A stretch of 64,000 nucleotides of DNA from Siphonodentalium dalli (GCA_032622095.1 CP136069.1:123866126-123930125), one strand, 5' to 3'. Numbered from the stretch's first letter, positions 12,330-23,997 are shown. The notes: generated by a model from the sequence alone, not told the origin. A program made the numbers and translations.

Positions 12330-13095
12330 TATATGTCTGTTGTACCACCCATGGACCTCATCTTATTTGAAAACGCCAGAAAATTTCCGTTCTTAAGTTG
12401 TGTTTTTATGACCAGTGAATACAGGAGACTATTCCAGGAAAAAATAGTGGACTTGCACGATTGTGTAATTAAAAGTAAAATTTTGACATTTTTGTCCCCC
12501 CCCCCCCAAGAAGACCCCTTCTTATTTGAAACGCCAGGAAATTTGCTTTCTTAAGTTGTGCTTTTTTGATCAGTGAATACAGTATAGACTATTCCAGGAA
12601 AAAATGGTGGACTTACGCGATTGTGTAATTAAAAGTGAAATTTTGACATTTTTGGGTCCCCATAGAAGACCCCTTCTTATTTGAAAACGCCAGGAAATTT
12701 CCGTTCTTAAGTTGTGTTTTTATGATCAGTGAATACAGTAGACTATTCCTGAAAAAAATGGTGGACTTGCGCGATTGTGTAATTAAAAGTGAAATTTTGA
12801 CATTTTGGCCCCCCCCCCCCTAGAAGACCCCTTCTTATTTGAAAACGCCAGGAAATTTGCGTTCTTAAGTTGTGTTTTTATGATCAGTGAATACAGTATA
12901 CCATTTCATGAAAAAATGGTGGACTTGCGCGATTGTGTAATTAAAAGTGAAATTTTGACATTTTTGGGTCCCCCTAGAAGACCCCTTCTTATTTGAAAAC
13001 GCCAGGAAATTTCCGTTCTTAAATTATGTTTTTATGACCAGTGAACATAGTAGAGTATTCAATGTAAAGATGGTGGATAGTGTAATTAAAAGTCA
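12330..13095 (+). repeat. 156-bp tandem repeat, about five copies
   Basis: The anchor CAGTGAA(T/C)A occurs at 12413, 12571, 12727, 12885 and 13039. Each unit carries ACCCCTTCTTATTTGAAAACG, CGTTCTTAAGTTGTG, AATGGTGGACTTGCGCGATT and a variable C-run of up to 10 bases. It is the expanded subterminal repeat of the palindromic element. Confidence 0.92.
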
Positions 13096-13252
13096 TTTTT
13101 GGGGTTTTGGAGGGCCATCTGGCCCCTAAACGCCAGGAATGCGCAACTTAAGAAATTAGTTTTCCGTAATGATCTATCACCGCCAACAAATCGAGAGCAT
13201 CAAACCTTCCTTGTGCGATAGTGTAATTAAAACCCTCCTGGCTCCCTAACTA
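13080..13252 (-). repeat. Right terminal inverted repeat of the palindromic element
   Basis: Reverse complement of 8377-8575, with AGTCATTTTTGGGGTTTTGG, GGGCCATCTGGCCCCTAAACG and ACCCTCCTGGCTCCC in the expected inverted order. Confidence 0.88.
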
Positions 13253-13429
13253 TGTGTTTCTGCACTATACAGAGACTATTGTGCAAAATGATTGCATTTA
13301 ACGAAACAAAACATTTTAAATATGAAATTGCTATAAGACTTTATGGTACATACGTATATCTAATAATCCATCGATATCATATAATCATACTATTTCTTGA
13401 ACATAATAACGAACAAAGCAGAAGACATA

Positions 13430-13640
13430 TCCATGAAGGTTCACGTGAGTTCGGTCAATGGTGACGTTTCCGCCGAATTTGAAATCGACATGCGTTCGGG
13501 CGGTATTTTATGGATGGAATTATACGAATATGATGAAAGTGACAATGAAATTGACAATGATTTGCTTCAAGTTCGCCATCAACCGAAGTGCTCCCCCAGC
13601 GTTACTACCAATAACATTATTATTTGGCTAATTTCAGTAA
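13430..13640 (+). other. Unrecognised open segment with coding-like composition
   Basis: An ATG at 13433 opens MKVHVSSVNGDVSAEFE..., continues with acidic residues (YEYDESDNEIDNDLL) and runs on into an adjoining hairpin element. I do not recognise the sequence. It could be an exon remnant or chance, and no clear splice acceptor or donor decides between them. Confidence 0.2.
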
Positions 13641-13661
13641 TATTCTCCCCGTTTACACTTG

Positions 13662-13803
13662 ATATACGCATAGTGTTTCTGAATAACAAATTTAATCCAC
13701 GAGTGGGATTGGCGATTTACACCACGAGCTTCAGCGAGTGGTGTAAATCGCCAATCCCACGAGTGGATTAAATTTGTTATTCAGAAACACTATATGCGTA
13801 TAT
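13662..13803. mobile_element. 142-bp hairpin element
   Basis: A nearly perfect palindrome: ATATACGCATAGTGTTTCTG pairs with CAGAAACACTATATGCGTAT, and the match continues to a small loop around GAGCTTCAGCGAG. No coding content; consistent with a very short MITE. Confidence 0.85.
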
Positions 13804-13985
13804 TTTGTTGATGCCACGATCTTTACAATGCGATGGATAAACACTTTTCCGTTCAAATTGTATGGAGAAAGTTTAATCCACTCTGCGAAGTTTATGCCAC
13901 GATCTTTACAATGCGATGGATAAAAACTTTCCGTTCAAATTGTATGGAGAAAGTTAATCCACTCTGCGAAGTTTAATCAACAGTA
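13804..13985. repeat. 83-bp direct repeat, two copies
   Basis: TGCCACGATCTTTACAATGC starts at 13812 and again at 13895, each copy followed by GGAGAAAGTT(T)AATCCACTC. The unit abuts the hairpin element and also contains its TTTAATCCAC word. Confidence 0.85.
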
Positions 13986-14139
13986 GGCACGTTTAATCAA
14001 CAGGTATTGATTACATGTAAAATTTAAACAGATGGCTTTATTTATATAGTAAGATAGGCGATCGTGGTATAAAACGAAATAACGATTGATTACGAGTACG
14101 GTCTGTTCGTTTACTGATTCTGGTCTGTTCGTTTACCGA

Positions 14140-14600
14140 ACCACGCCGTAGGGGTCTAATCCATAATCTGAATCCAGATTCCCCCACCAAATAACGACTC
14201 TGACAACAACAGCATCACTTTAGAAAATCTAACCTACACCATTATCTTTCTCGGAAAAAAGTTACACCTGTTAAAGCCCTTTGATGCCGTCTACATGTTC
14301 CCCCGTGAATGTCTATATAGAACACAGACAGACAGACAGACATTCGCAAATATAAATATAGATGAATAATTGTGTCAAATACATTCATATGAGCAATATA
14401 TGACGCTGGGAGAACATTACAAATAGTAACGGCGACCACGTGGATTTCAAAATATGACCTATAGCATCAGCGTAATCGCGGTTTAGCCTCGCCCCCGTAA
14501 TCAGTTTCGGATTATGAATCTGAATTCTCCCACGATTCTCAGTGGAAAGTTCACCAGACTCAGATGGTGGGTATGTATAGGAGATGACATCAACTAACAT
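14140..14600. repeat. Dispersed repeat, family C
   Basis: The phrases CAGCATCACTTTAGAAAA, GTTACACCTGTTA and an ACAGACAGACAGACA tract before AAATATAGATG recur in the same order at 55216-55380. The right part, near 14490-14525, is related to 7138-7195. Non-coding. Confidence 0.65.
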
Positions 14601-14902
14601 ATCAACCCATTTACACCAATATGTCCACTCTCCACCGTAAGAGCCTCATTACGCCAACTTGCAGGTCGAGTGTACTAATTGCCGCAAATTTATGTCTCAC
14701 ATTGTGTTTTACATGTTATGAATATCGATATGCATTTGATAATTTCTTCGATTGTTTTTTGTTGAACGATTGTCTTAAATTATTTCACTTAGCCACTTTG
14801 TGAACTTCGAAACTGGTCAATTCAAGAGGGAGATTGAAATTTGCGAAAACATGGCAAATCTGGAGAAGTAAGTCACGGCGGGGTGCTCTGATTGTTGTGG
14901 CA

Positions 14903-15117
14903 TTAACCCTTTCAGTGCCAAGTCCGATTTTTTGTATCAATCCATATTTCCTTGATCATTTTTCAAATTTATTGATTATAATAATGTGATACATTGATGG
15001 AAAGAGCTAAGAGCTCTTTCCATCAATGTATCACATTATTATAATCAATAAATTTGAAAAATGATCAAGGAAATATGGATTGATACAAAAAATCGGACTT
15101 GGCACTGAAAGGGTTAA
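14903..15117. mobile_element. piggyBac-type MITE, perfect hairpin with TTAA target site
   Basis: TTAA flanks both ends and the termini are CCCTTTCAGTGCCAAGTCC and its reverse complement. The 207-bp interior is a practically perfect palindrome with about 102-bp arms around an AAG loop near 15010. A TTAA duplication with CCC(T)-initial ends is typical of piggyBac-derived MITEs. The near-identity of the arms suggests a recent insertion or frequent gene conversion. Confidence 0.92.
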
Positions 15118-15821
15118 ATGCATACACACGCACTTGTTTGACCCAGACCTATGCATTTTGTCATATGTGTACTTAAACGAGACTTGGGAAGGGTCTTATC
15201 TCCAACTATATATGTGTACAACATGAAATAAGTGCCGGGAGTATCAGAACGAAAGACTTAGTATTTCTCAAGTCACTATCATGTTGAGGTGTATTTGGTC
15301 GATTCTCTCCATGTAAGTCAAAATTACTTTTAAAGTATTTACATGCAATGACTTGGCTATAGATGGTCTCCGTTATTATTTTTTTAAAGTTTTTGTTTCC
15401 ATTAAAACACTCGCTTGGAGGTAATTAAAGAGACGTACTATATCGGCCGTTGAACAGAGAGCGGACGTAACAAAAGTCCGCAGACTACTGCTTTCTGGAT
15501 CTGGTGAATATTTATGGGCGCATGCATTTCATACAGCCATATACTTAAAATATGACTTACAGCGCAGTGGCTCCAACGAAGAATGGAACTACAGTTGTTT
15601 TGAGTTCCCACATTTTAGTGACATCTATCTGTAAGTCCACATACTTTAAGATCTGTTCTGTCTCTGTTTGTTTCACAATATAGTCGCTGGCGATCGATAC
15701 CTCGATCAACATACACTTTCTTTTTTTGCTGTTGTTTTTAACAATAATGTTTGGTCTATTTTGTGGTATCGCGAGGTTCGTATGTACTTAGATATACCAG
15801 ATGATGGTTATTTCCACTTTA

Positions 15822-16232
15822 GTTGTAACGTTGCGTGGCTGATGTTCGTACCACCTGTTGCCTATGTAGATTCCATAGTGCTAATGGCGACACACCACTG
15901 CCAGTTAACATTTGCAAAAGTTTTCGGTGGTCAATAGTATCGAATGCTTTTGTCGCATCCAGCAATCATACAAATACGGAAGTATACTTCCTGACATATT
16001 GTCTGATCAACTGTTTGAGAGCGAATACGCATTGATCTGTGGAATGTTTCGGTTTGAATTCAAGCTGATTGTCAGTAGTATGCAGTTATTTTGAATATTG
16101 TTCAGAAGAATTAGTTCAAGCACCATAGATAAATTATAACACTGGCCAAAGCAATCGCTCGACGGATATCCAACTTGGAAACATCTCCAGTGTTAGTTTT
16201 CAATATACGAACCAAGGTAACCTTTAGCATAG
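15822..16232 (-). pseudogene. Non-LTR retrotransposon reverse transcriptase fragment
   Basis: On the minus strand, frames give LKTNTGDVSKLDIRRAIALAS, then DNQLEFKPKHSTDQCVFALK, then LDATKAFDTIDHRKLLQML and SGVSPLALW. These are the RT blocks N(Y)RPI, NQ.GF..  .ST and D.(S/T)KAFD of jockey/CR1/RTE-like non-LTR elements. In-frame stops (TGA just before the LDATKAFD block) and frameshifts break it. The catalytic FADD block is not present, so this is an internal fragment of a dead element. Confidence 0.88.
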
Positions 16233-16389
16233 TCCATAAACAATGATTGAGTTATATAATGACTCAATACATTTAAGCAGATGCTGTTGGTCGAATCGTA
16301 GGTGCTCCAGCCACCCGAATTACGTATTGCACAGCGGACGTCCGATTCATCCACCCGAATGGAATAGAAATCAGAAACAGTTTTGAACC

Positions 16390-16850
16390 AAAGTGATATT
16401 GGTATGCCTCACTTACATCGTTTAGCTCTGTTCATTTCTTGTTGAAATATGACTATAGAATCCCAAATTTTTTGAAAATATTTACCGCATTCTGTAAATT
16501 CTAATATTTTAGGGTTTGGAAGGCCTGCCTGGCCTGGTACCCAACTACTGACATATTTTATTGCTCCAATGATCATTTAACATAAACATTACAAAATAAA
16601 GAGACACAATTCACCACCATGTATGCAGTTCCAAACAGCAGAAACTGATGTAGAAGATATTATTGAAAAATAAGTAAAATATTCCTCTTCCGGCGACCAT
16701 TTTGGCGGCCATCTTGGAATGTGATTCAAACATTGCCCTAACAAGGTGCTATTATTTCTTAGCTTCACAAAATAATATACATTTGTATACATTTGACAAG
16801 ATATCCTCTCTATAATTTACATCAAATTGACTCAAAGTGATGGGAAACAC
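16390..16850 (+). repeat. Dispersed repeat, family A copy
   Basis: Shares CATTTCTTGTTGAAATATGA, AGAATCCCA, ACCGCATTCTGT and CATATTTTATTGCTCCA with 2250-2420. Its right part (TTTGGCGGCCATCTTGG, ATACATTTGTATACATTTGA) is shared with 60620-60700. Confidence 0.7.
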
Positions 16851-16854
16851 TCTT

Positions 16855-17106
16855 ATATATGTATTAAATGCAATGAGTATAGATGGCGAAATTATTTGCC
16901 TTAGTTTATAGCCGATTGTTGCGTCCCGAATCGAGACGTAAATATTTACAGTTGATCGTAATTCAGGCGGTGTTTTCTATGGGGTTGTGCGGTCAATTTG
17001 TTTGTGATTCTGGGCGATGTTAGTAGAATGCTACATTCCCCCAGTTGACATAGCGCCTGAGTACAAATTTATCAGATTCACGCACCCGAACAAGTCCATA
17101 ATATGT
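16855..17106 (+). repeat. Dispersed repeat, family D copy 1
   Basis: Aligned by eye with 49505-49757: ATGGCGAAAT, CGAATC..G.CGTAAATATTTACA, TCAGTAGAATGCTACATTCC-type and TTGACATAGCGCC, ending at CGAACAAGT.CATAATATG. The two copies differ at many positions, so the family is old. Confidence 0.75.
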
Positions 17107-17165
17107 CTTTAACTCGAATATTAATAACTCGGTATTAACCAACGTTTACACTAGTTTATTTAATT

Positions 17166-17392
17166 AAATAGTGCGATATACGCCTTTTCTGGAGTTTTTC
17201 ATACACATGGTACAACAAATTTGGATGTGATAAAGTGGCCATAGTCGATAGATAACGCAGCCACCATATATACCGCCTTTTCTATCGAGTATGGCCGCTT
17301 TATATATCCACATTCAATGCACCCACGTGTATGAATAACTCCAGAAAAGCGTACGGAAATGCACTATTTCATGAAACGAGAAACAATTCAAA
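17166..17392. mobile_element. Imperfect inverted-repeat element
   Basis: AAATAGTGCGATATACGCCT...CTGGAG at the left pairs with CTCCAGAAAAGCG...GCACTATTT at the right. Inner matches include CATACAC(A/G) and AAAGTGGCCATA against TATGGCCGCTTT. About 227 bp; a degenerate MITE. Confidence 0.7.
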
Positions 17393-18149
17393 TGCCATTC
17401 AACAAACGTAATATCCATGATCCAAAGAAGGCAGTAAATATGGCCACCATTGTGGCTAAAGTTGCCTTTTTCTCCAATTATACTGCCTCAAACTTGACTA
17501 CATGTGAAGAATTAGCCCAACCGTTAGATAATTTACTGTTTTGTAGTGAGCACACACAAACACGGGGGAATCATACGATATATTATATAAACGTGTGTAT
17601 AATACTGATAGGCACAACCCGCCTTTAACTGTATCTTTAGACTTGTACCAATACTCACAACAAATGCAGGTAGCTGACTCTAACTGAGGACAGAGTTTTC
17701 GTAGTAATTTTAAAGGCATTCGCAGTGGATACATATGCAAAAAAAATATAAAGGTATGTCTGTAAATACATCACCACTAAGAAGAACGTTGATAAATAGA
17801 TTCTTTTTTTCGTATATTCATTATTGATGGTTCTCCTATTCAGCATGCTGAAACCACTGTTGTAAACAAAACCGCCACAGTGTCAACAAACATTCATAAG
17901 CGTGTAGTAAGTTCACATATTTTAGTTTAAATGTGATTTTCAAAATATTTTCCAATGCTTTGACTATCCAATGTTAACGTCAATATTTGGCGATAAACTT
18001 TGGTATCTTATTGGACTAATTTGACTTTTATAGGTAATTCCACTGTACCAGTAATGTTTACATAACAGTAGTTTTTATATGCAAAATCTCGTTTATTGGT
18101 GAGTTATTAATAATGATAATAAGAACGAAATCGATTCATTTTTGCATGA
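17393..18149. other. No gene recognised
   Basis: Short open frames occur on both strands, but I see no family resemblance or convincing exon boundary. Confidence 0.4.
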
Positions 18150-20755
18150 TACATGTACTCGTCGATGATACCTCTTGTTGTTGATGATAGATGTGATCGT
18201 TGATGATACATGTACTCGTTGATGATACATGTAGTTGTTGATGATACATGTACTCGTTGATGATACATGTACTCGATGATACAAGTACTCGTTGATGATA
18301 CATGTACTCGTTGATGATACATGTACTCGTTGATGATACATGTACTCGTTGATGATACATGTACTCGTTGATGATACAAGTACTGGTTGATGATACAAGT
18401 ACTCGTTGCTGATACATGTACTCGTTGATGATACATGTTGTTGTTGATGATAGATGTGCTCGTTGATGATACATGTACTCGTTGGTGATACATGTAGTTA
18501 TTGATGATACAAGTACTCGTTGATGATACATGTACTCGTTGATGATACATGTACTCGTTGTTGATACATGTAGTTATTGATGATACATGTGCTCGTTGAT
18601 GATACCTCTTGTTGTTGATGATAGATGTGATCGTTGATGATACATGTACTCGTTGATGATACATGTAGTTGTTGATGATACATGTACTCGTTGATGATAC
18701 ATGTACTCGTTGATGATACAAGTACTCGTTGATGATACATGTACTCGTTGATGATACATGTACTCGTTGATGATACATGTACTCGTTGATGATACATGTA
18801 CTCGTTGATGATACATGTACTCGTTGATGATACAAGTACTGGTTGATGATACAAGTACTCGTTGGTGATACATGTACTCGTTGATGATACATGTTGTTGT
18901 TGATGATAGATGTGATCGTTGATGATACATGTACTCGTTGATGATACATGTAGTTGTTGATGATACAAGTACTCGTTGATGATACATGTACTCGTTGATG
19001 ATACAAGTACTCGTTGATGATACATGTACTCGTTGATGATACATGTACTCGTTGATGATACATGTACTCGTTGATGATACATGTACTCGTTGATGATACA
19101 TGTACTCGTTGATGATACAAGTACTGGTTGATGATACAAGTACTCGTTGGTGATACATGTACTCGTTGATGATACATGTAGTTATTGATGATACAAGTAC
19201 TCGTTGATGATACATGTACTCGTTGATGATACATGTACTCGTTGATGATACATGTAGTTATTGATGATACAAGTACTCGTTGATGATACATGTACTCGTT
19301 GATGATACATGTACTCGTTGATGATACATGTAGTTATTGATGATACATGTGTAGTTGTTGATGATACACAAGTACTCGTTGATGATACATGTACTCGTTG
19401 ATGATACATGTACTCGTTGATGACACATGTACTCGTTGGTGATACAAGTACTGATTGATGATACAAGTACTCGTTGATGATACATGTACTCGTTGATGAT
19501 ACATGTAGTTATTGATGATACATGTGCTCGTTGATGATACAAGTACTCATTGATGATACAAGTACTCGTTGATGATACATGTACTCGTTGATGATACATG
19601 TTGTTGTTGATGATAGATGTGCTCGTTGATGATACATGTACTCGTTGACGATACATGTAGTTATTGATGATACATGTGCTCGTTGATGATACAAGTACTC
19701 GTTGATGATACAAGTACTCATTGATGATACATGTACTCGTTGATGATACATGTACTCGTTGATGATACATGTAGTTATATATGATACATGTGCTCGTTGA
19801 TGATACAAGTACTCGTTGATGATACAAGTACTCGTTGATGATACATGTACTCGTTGATGATACATGTACTCGTTGATGATACATGTAGTTATTGATGATA
19901 CAATTACTCGTTGATGATACAAGTACTCGTTGATGATACATGTACTCGTTGATGATACATGTAGTTATTGATGATACATGTGCTCGTTGATGATACAAGT
20001 ACTCGTTGATGATACAAGTACTCGTTGATGATACATGTACTCGTTGATGATACATGTTGTTGTTGATGATAGCTGTGCTCGTTGATGATACATGTACTCG
20101 TTGACGATACATGTAGTTATTGATGATACATGTGCTCGTTGATGATACAAGTACTCGTTGATGATACAAGTACTCATTGATGATACATGTACTCGTTGAT
20201 GATACATGTACTCGTTGATGATACATGTAGTTATATATGATACATGTGCTCGTTGATGATACATGTAGTTGTTGATGATACATGTAGTTGTTGATGATAC
20301 ATGTAGTTGTTGATGATACAAGTACTCGTTGATGATACATATACTCGTTGATGATACATGTACTCGTTGATGATACATGTACTCGTTGATGATACATGTA
20401 GTTGTTGATGATACAAGTACTCGTTGATGATACATGTACTCGTTGGTGATACATGTACTCGTTGATGATACATGTACTCGTTGATGATACATGTAGTTGT
20501 TGATGATACATGTAGTTGTTGATGATACATGTACTCGTTGATGATACATGTAGTTATTGAGGATACATGTACTCGTTGATGATACATGTAGTTATTGATG
20601 ATACATGTGCTCGTTGATTATACATGTACTCGTTGATGATACATGTAGTTGTTGGTGATCAATACATGTACTCGTTGATGACACATGTACTCGTTGATGA
20701 TACCTGTAGTTGTTGATGATACATGTACGCGTTGGTGATACATGTAGTTGTTGTA
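18150..20755. repeat. 19-bp minisatellite, about 137 copies, with higher-order repeats
   Basis: The unit is ATGATACATGTACTCGTTG. Common variants replace TACTCG by TAGTTG, TAGTTA, GCTCG or TTGTTG, and ACATG by ACAAG. The order of variants is itself repeated: the rare word GTAGTTATAT at 19771 recurs at 20227, exactly 456 bp or 24 units away, with matching neighbours. Because 19 is not a multiple of 3 and the minus strand has no stop word, all three minus frames stay open for hundreds of codons. Those frames are artefacts. Confidence 0.97.
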
Positions 20756-22479
20756 CAGACTGTATGTATGTTATGGCGTACGTCCCATTTCGAAGAACTT
20801 GAGTCCCTTTGACTGTCGCAAGAAGTTCAGCCATGTTGCGAAAACATTACACCATGATTTATATTTCACGACGTAAGGGTTAGAGCATAATAACGAGTTT
20901 ACGATACCCGTCCGACGGGAACGGGAACGGGTACGGGTACGGGTGAATCGGTGAACATCGTCACGGTAACTTGGGTAATTTCAATGCAGCGCATAAAGCG
21001 ATAGCGATTTGGAACGGGTAGATGTGTCACATTGACCGGTAACCTTTCACTACGATTTTCTCACTCAAAGGTTCATGAATTCAATGAAATTCCAGTTAGC
21101 TATGCGTTAACCTATTTATTGAAGATTTCACGTGCAAATATCATGGATAAAGTTGTCATTTACACCCCTTGAACCATATCAAATTCACATGTTTGCGCGT
21201 AATTCCATTTGTAGCCCCCCCCCCCTCCCGCTGGGCTTTGATTTTTCCCCAACTGGTTCCTCACAACCGCTTGGATAGTAGCATATTTTAAATGAATCAG
21301 TAGTCTTTTTGTCACTGGCCGGGGTGGTCATATATATAATCCACTGGGCCGACCATGCAGTACACAAAAATGTGGAGACCTGAGCCTGAAAAATCCCACT
21401 ATCTTAATATCTAGTGGTCTAACGCCATGCAAATTCACCCCCTATTTTTGTTTCTTAAATTATTTTTCAGTTTCTGACTGACAACTGGGGAGGGACCGGG
21501 ACACATCCGATCGTTAGCCATATCAGTCCAAATTGTGGTATAAAAACTACATATTATCCATTAATTAATTGTTGAAAAATCAAACTACGAGAACAATTTC
21601 AACCTATTGGTGATGTGAAATTTACAACAAATGTTGTGTCAGGTATATCAAATTTACAATGTTGAACATTTGACCAAAGTTGGGGGGGGGGGGGGGGGGG
21701 TAGACACCCTGTCGTCACGTCACGTCACGTCACGGGCATCAATATATCGTGGATTTATCCATGTATTGCAAATTTGAATACAACCGTTTAGTTACTTTAT
21801 CGTATGTAGGTGGGGACTGATTTCTCATTTTAATATATATTTACCATCTGAACGGACATGGCGCATTTGAACCACAATACTGGTGTATGTTGTAGTGGGG
21901 ATAATACAGGTCGCTAAAGACACGAAATACCTATACATACTCTACAAAATCTAAGCATAATCAGAGCGAGTTTCAGCTGTTTTCTGTGTTTCGCACAGAA
22001 GTGAAGCAAACGCTCTTTATTCAATCCATATAATAAACGAACTACATTTTAATATATTTTATTGTTACAAATTAAGTTTAACTTATCAACCTACCTCCGG
22101 GCTTAGATCCCGACAAAGATCCAATTCTTGGGATAAATATTCCCTTGACCCGACCTTTCAATCTGTTGAAAGATTCCAAACCAATGTTTGCTTAATATGA
22201 CTATATATTCCCCAACTAAAATAATGGACACATTCGGTTTGATATCTGATTGAAAGTACATGTAGGGCATTATTAGGCTATGTGTCTAAAACAATACATT
22301 TTACACCGAATATTGTTTGGAAAATTTAACTATAACGTAATTGTATATTTGAGATATCATAATCTATTTATTAAACGGAAAATTCCAACCGATTTATAGT
22401 CAACACTCGATCGGTCTATGATCCGTTATCTTGAGAGACCAATTTACTCAGCAGTGGTGGATAGATATATATAAGGTTC
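20756..22479. other. No gene recognised; small repeats and a family B fragment
   Basis: Contains an ACGGG(A/T)ACGGG run at about 20908-20945, a family B fragment at 21480-21680 (GGGAGGGACCGGGACACA, TTGTGTCAGGTAT, GACCAAAGTTG), a 19-base G tract at 21682-21700 and four TCACG units at 21711-21733. No exon is supported. Confidence 0.55.
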
Positions 22480-22828
22480 ATCAAGAGGAACTTTTTATAA
22501 AGAACTGAAAACATCCCTACGTTTAGAATATTATATGCTGGACTTGCCTTTTAATCTTAGAAAGTATCTGATCAAAATACGTACGTGCAATCATAGACTG
22601 GAGGTGGAAACATGTAGATGTGGTAAGCGCGGAACAAAGAACAACATATGTTGTATGTGTAAAAATGAAGTGGGCGATGAATACCACTTCATCATGAAAT
22701 GCACTAACCTGAATCACTTGCGAATTAAATACATAACGAAACACTATTGGGACACACCTTCTAAGATAAAGTTCTATGAACTCCTAACAAAATCTTGTCG
22801 ATTGGAACTGAGAAATTTGTGCTTGTAA
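22480..22828 (+). pseudogene. LINE tail: C-terminal zinc-knuckle region of a non-LTR RT protein
   Basis: The frame reads FYKELKTSLRLEYYM, then KIRTCNHRLEVET, ICCMCKNEVGDEYHFIMKC and LRIKYITKHYW before a stop. The FR..NH.L.(I/V)E followed by C..C...(I/V)G.EYH...C pattern is the C-terminal end of invertebrate RTE/CR1-like non-LTR polyproteins. A stop lies just upstream, so it is a 5'-truncated insertion. The same module lies at 41335-41575. Confidence 0.88.
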
Positions 22829-23771
22829 TTAAAGTTAGCATTCAAACTCAGAAATCAGTATCGGTAATATAAAAGGTATTGCTGTTGTTTTTATGATATA
22901 TAGCTATGATGACAATGTTGTTGTTGTTGTTGTTGTTGTTGCTGTTGTTGATATTTTCGAATGATTTATCCATATGACACATATAAACAAGATGAATAAT
23001 TGACCAAATAGTGGTTGAACGAGTAACTCATATGTAAACATAAACGCAGACGACGTGATAATGATAGATGTAATGATGATTATGAGAATGATGGTGTTGA
23101 TGATGATGACAGGATGCTGGTGATAAAGATTAAACGCATTAATACCGCCACTGTATATATGTAAAATATTGCACTTAATTAACATGCACCTTGTCCATAT
23201 ACCTCACATCTCTTTGTAACATGTGAATTCATGTCTATAGAGAAATAAAGCATAGTATAAGCAAAAACTTGTAGAATCCAATTGTTGAAAATGTTAACAC
23301 GATGAGTGAAACAAGAGCACTAACCCCTTCCAACTGCCGCCTCGTCCTTGATGATAGCAACTGATAGGATAGGATAGGATGGATAGGATAGGACGAGGCC
23401 CATCTAATCTAAATAAAAAACCATAACCAGCTGATAACGGTAAAACGTCGGCCAATAAAGCGAATGCGAATAACAATCTATCTATGTCATAATATATATT
23501 TGTTTGCAGTTGGCTAACCATATATTACCAGTCGATGTGATGAATTATACAAGTAAAACAGTTTGCGGTTACAAAACGTGTACCGGTATTGGTAGCTACC
23601 CGTACGCGTACCGGTTTGAAATCGCAAACTCGCTATTGAAGACGGGTTGTGAATTGGACAGTGTGCTTTACCAAATTCGGGGAACGATTGCAACAATGGG
23701 ATTGTGGTCAAACATATGGTACACGTATTTGATTATCTCTAACAAATGTTTACTCATATATACATTTTCAG
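22829..23771. other. Intron or upstream region of the EF-hand gene; simple repeats
   Basis: A (TTG)n tract lies at 22917-22951 and a (GATAG)n tract at about 23366-23398. The first coding exon of the EF-hand gene should lie upstream of 23772. I could not identify it here. Confidence 0.4.
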
Positions 23772-23908
23772 AGCATTTGTGTACAGCCAAGTCAACGTTG
23801 ACTACCACACGTTGCTCAACTCGTCATGGCAAATCGCTGACAAGAATCAGGATGGGATACTCGAGGCTGATGAAATACAACAGTTATACGCGGTCATGGA
23901 CGGTAATG
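23772..23908 (+). CDS. Calmodulin-like four-EF-hand protein, exon 1 of those seen (EF loop 1 and start of loop 2)
   Basis: The exon follows a TACATTTTCAG acceptor and ends at ...GGTAATG before a GTGAGT donor. It codes AFVYSQVNVDYHTLLNSS, then the canonical Ca2+ loop DKNQDGILEADE, a helix, and the first residues of loop 2 (DGN plus the first base of codon 4). Together with exons at 30421, 32564 and 35836 it encodes about 139 residues with four EF loops in two pairs, the calmodulin arrangement, plus a His-rich tail. The upstream exon, which must end with two bases of a codon, was not found, so the N-terminus and any signal peptide are unknown. The role is Ca2+ binding; the target cannot be told. 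Invertebrates have many secreted and cytosolic relatives. Confidence 0.87.
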
Positions 23909-23997
23909 GTGAGTGGTGTGTTCTGGTGAGCCAGGCCTGAGAATATGGTGCCGGATATTTGCAGAATGAGGTACATATCCCATATAAAAATCCCCCT

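Larger units (their letters stand above)
8377..13252. mobile_element. 4.9 kb palindromic (foldback-like) element
   Basis: The left end (GGGAGCCAGGAGGGTTTTAATTACA from about 8386) and the right end (TGTAATTAAAACCCTCCTGGCTCCC, to about 13245) are reverse complements. The match continues through CGCGCAAGGAAGGTTTGAT, TTGTTGGCGGTGATA and GGGGCCAGATGG. Inside lie two copies of one gene in head-to-head orientation: minus strand at about 8965-10267 and plus strand at about 10512-12098. The whole unit therefore reads as one large inverted duplication around a centre near 10.5 kb. The arms differ in length because the right side expanded a 156-bp repeat. Both gene copies are broken, so the element is inactive here. 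Confidence 0.85.

Noticed and set aside
18107-20549. Very long open frames on the minus strand (up to 417 codons) with a 19-residue period
   Set aside because: They are read-through of a 19-bp minisatellite that has no stop word on that strand; all three frames are open, so no frame is selected as coding.
20592-20834. Minus frame starting MAELLATVKGTQVLRNG next to the minisatellite
   Set aside because: The first 30 codons look coding-like, but I recognise no family and the frame then runs into repeat read-through; the evidence is too thin to call a gene.
23504-23771. Plus frame starting MQLANHILPVDVMNY as the first exon of the EF-hand gene
   Set aside because: It has no signal-peptide or EF-hand character, and no donor with the required two-base overhang stands out.
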